A stretch of 12,265 nt of DNA from Dunaliella salina (Eukaryota > Chlorophyta > Chlorophyceae > Chlamydomonadales > Dunaliellaceae), in the NCBI GenBank assembly GCA_002284615.2, contig MU069932.1:82106-94370 (forward strand), given 5' to 3'. The translations under genes and the position numbers were made by a program. Numbering within the stretch: the first letter of the stretch is position 1; every line of letters begins with the position of its first letter. The notes below the pieces were generated by a model that did no database searches, had not been told where the DNA came from, and saw only the letters and a list, made by a program, of their open reading frames with translations. Shown here one piece after another: positions 1 to 12,265 of this stretch.

Positions 1-257
1 GGGGGGTCCGACCCAAAATTACCCAAAATTTACACGTGCCCTCCTTGGAAAATTTTTTTCCACCCTCCTGTCCTAGCACTAACATTTTCCTGGTATATGA
101 GTTGGGGCCCAATCCAAGCCCGGTCAAAATTCGGCTCCAAATGGGAAACCATTTGTTCTCGCCCAACCTGACCCAGCCAGACCATCAATCGACCCTCTTT
201 TTTCTTGCACTGTTGTCTGCTATATTACTGCAATACACCGAGCCGATATGGGAATTC

Positions 258-400
258 CCATAACTTTTTTGGCAGAGTCGTGCCTTCACAGAAGAGGACC
301 GCACGAAAAAATTTGGGGACAGGGTGGCCAGGAGGCCTCAAACATTTTTCCTGTGACATACCCCCCCAAGAATGCCAAGTTAGGACCCCCTGGCCATGCC
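258..400 (+). repeat. Dispersed repeat, copy 1
   Basis: This stretch is the partner of about 10362-10520, with blocks in the same order: T-run, GGCAGAGTCGTGCC, GGGGACAGGG, AGGAGGCC, a C7 run with GAATGCC, then GGACCCCCTGG. The spacing is similar but not identical. It is probably an old interspersed element. Confidence 0.55.
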
Positions 401-429
401 CCCACTTGCACCAACCAAACATCGTCATG

Positions 430-889
430 AAACTGACTTCAAACCAGGTAGGAAAGACCGACTACATTTGTTCCCTTTACAAGCTTGGTTTTAATAGTTC
501 TATTGGACAAGTGGTCAAAATCATGTATGAAAGAGGAGGGCTCCAAATCATTTTCCAAGAAACGGTGCCGACCGCAACATGACATTAAACATACCTGTTT
601 TCACTATCACTTTGGAAGTCAACAGGTCAAAAGGTAGGGTAAAGATGGAGAAAAAGATGTGTCATCTTGCAACATACTTTTCTTGGACCAGCCAAGAAGT
701 ATCTCCTGAGGGAGAGTTAGGACAGCCAAGCTACATGTAGAAATCAGGAATTAAGGCACAAGAGAAATTGGAGCAATTCGAGTGTACATAATCATTGAGT
801 GACATGCTTATTGCTCCTGTTTAACTTTTTAATGTTTCTTTTAATTAAAAAGGTTTAGAGGAGGCTAAAGGAGGAAGCCAGGGACATTT
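430..889. other. No gene recognised
   Basis: The open frames here are short, lack splice support and show no protein-like pattern. The region is moderately AT-rich with a T/A-rich patch near 825-850. It is read as downstream or intergenic DNA. Confidence 0.5.
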
Positions 890-1279
890 TCAAAGGTAAT
901 TAGACAATTTTTGAAAGTCCAGAAGAACTGTGCCAAAACGCCCACCCTGGCCCAAATTTGCTCCATATTTTGGCTCAGACAGCTTTGGATAAGCCTGGTC
1001 GATCAGATTGAAAAAGGATGGGTCTGAATTTGGTCCCAAAGCCGTGTGGTTACTGGGCGCATCTGCACGGCACAAGCGGTGCATAGATGGGTCACTGTGT
1101 TTCCAGGGTTGCAACCTGAGTCTGGGGTGTGAGGAACTGCCTAGCATGCTCCTCAAGTGTGCCTGCAAAGTGTGGGGTCCCAGGTGTCCAGGGAATGGCT
1201 CATGACCCGCAGTGACAGCCGGGCGTTTGACAGAAACATCAGGCTCTAGTCGGCCTGTCTGGGTGTATGCTCTATTCAT
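890..1279 (-). other. Open frame of 129 codons, doubtful
   Basis: A minus-strand frame starts with ATG at 1279 and stops near 890. An acceptor-like TTTCTGCAG lies just upstream of the start. The composition is Pro/His/Ser rich with no recognisable domain, and the segment resembles the non-coding repeat-like sequence around it. It could be a last exon of the neighbouring gene or a chance ORF. Confidence 0.2.
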
Positions 1280-1613
1280 ACTTCTGCAGAAATTTGCTCA
1301 CTCCAACTTGAATGTGAAGTAAACCCACCAAACGGTGCTCTCTGACTGCCCAGTGATCCGAAGTTGCCAATTTTCCAGCCAAAAATTCGGTTAAGGGAGT
1401 GGATTTGTAGACTTCTGTCCCCGCCCTCAAGACCCTGCAGAATATCCTCTTCGTGAGTAAACATTGCTGCAGCTCAGGCAAGCAGGGGGATACCTACCTT
1501 GCTTTGGCAGGTTTTTTGCCTGATATTCGGTCCCACACCCTGGGCACCACTCTGCACAAACTGAGGGCAGGATTGCTCAGAACATGGTTCAAACAAAAGG
1601 TCCTGCATACTCA

Positions 1614-1745
1614 CCGATCCAAATAAATAAAATTGAAACAATCAACGGAGGTATCGTGAGTGACAACGATCGTAGGTATCGTTGAACTCGAGCGCGAAAT
1701 ACGGCGAACGTCTAAATAAAAAATAAAATAAAGTATCAAATCAAA
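1614..1745 (-). other. AT-rich, CpG-containing patch with exon-like edges
   Basis: Base composition differs from the surroundings: long A-rich runs flank a CpG-dense core (1650-1710). The core holds a 7-bp inverted repeat, CAACGAT/ATCGTTG. On the minus strand a block from about 1714 to 1620 has a T-rich acceptor (TTTTTTATTTAG) and a GTGAGT donor, and stays open in the phase that exon 15 would leave. Its translation is not helix-like and does not resemble the rest of the protein. It is either a further exon or a foreign insertion. Confidence 0.3.
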
Positions 1746-1903
1746 AACGATTAGAATTTGCTGGTTGCGGAGTGGCATTAATTCAAACATACCAAGCCGA
1801 TCCGACTTCAAGCTAAGCTGGTATTCATAAAAGGCCTGGAGGCCAACTCAACACAGGGCTTCATGATCTTTTTTATTTCATTCCCAGAATCCTGGCATAT
1901 AAT

Positions 1904-12265
<10,362 letters not shown>

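Noticed and set aside
1494..1600. Possible further exon ending at GTAGGT, open in all three minus frames
   Set aside because: No frame is favoured, so it cannot be placed without transcript data. One frame contains WCPGCG, which is too little for a zinc-finger call.

Overview
This is eukaryotic nuclear DNA. It holds no bacterial-style operons, ribosome binding sites or long uninterrupted genes. On the minus strand there is a chain of short open blocks bounded by GT..AG splice sites, and their codon phases fit together. The donor sites (GTAAGC, GTAAGT, GTAAGG, GTGAGT, GTGAGC, GTGCGT), introns of about 90-590 bases with two much longer ones, abundant short tandem repeats and a long CA microsatellite suggest a repeat-rich chlorophyte green alga. 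The species cannot be fixed from the sequence, and the lineage is inference.

Nearly the whole window is one gene read right to left. It enters at the right edge (12265) and can be followed through 15 exons to about 1904. Every junction from exon 2 to exon 15 is phase compatible and gives about 588 continuous residues. The product is rich in amphipathic helices, with armadillo/HEAT-like helices in the middle and TPR-like helices near the C-terminus. It is best described as an alpha-solenoid, probably a scaffold or interaction protein. I do not recognise the family and assign no function. The N-terminus lies outside the window or in a triplet-repeat exon at its right edge.

Layout: 12172-12265 triplet-repeat exon; 11907-12079 exon 2; 9027-11906 a 2.9 kb intron with tandem repeats, a strong hairpin, a dispersed repeat copy and possibly a decayed element; 6593-9026 exons 3-8; 4710-6592 a 1.9 kb intron with a CA microsatellite and a 9-bp-unit minisatellite set between perfect 33-bp direct repeats; 1904-4709 exons 9-15; 1-1900 apparently downstream DNA with an AT-rich, CpG-containing patch, a second copy of the dispersed repeat and weak ORFs.

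The most unusual pattern is that local tandem duplications sit at several splice junctions of this gene (exon 2 donor, exon 3 donor, exon 5 donor, exon 6 acceptor, exon 11 donor). One of them is a decayed copy of the end of exon 3 that still carries its donor site. I see no RNA gene, CRISPR array, defence system or intact transposase.
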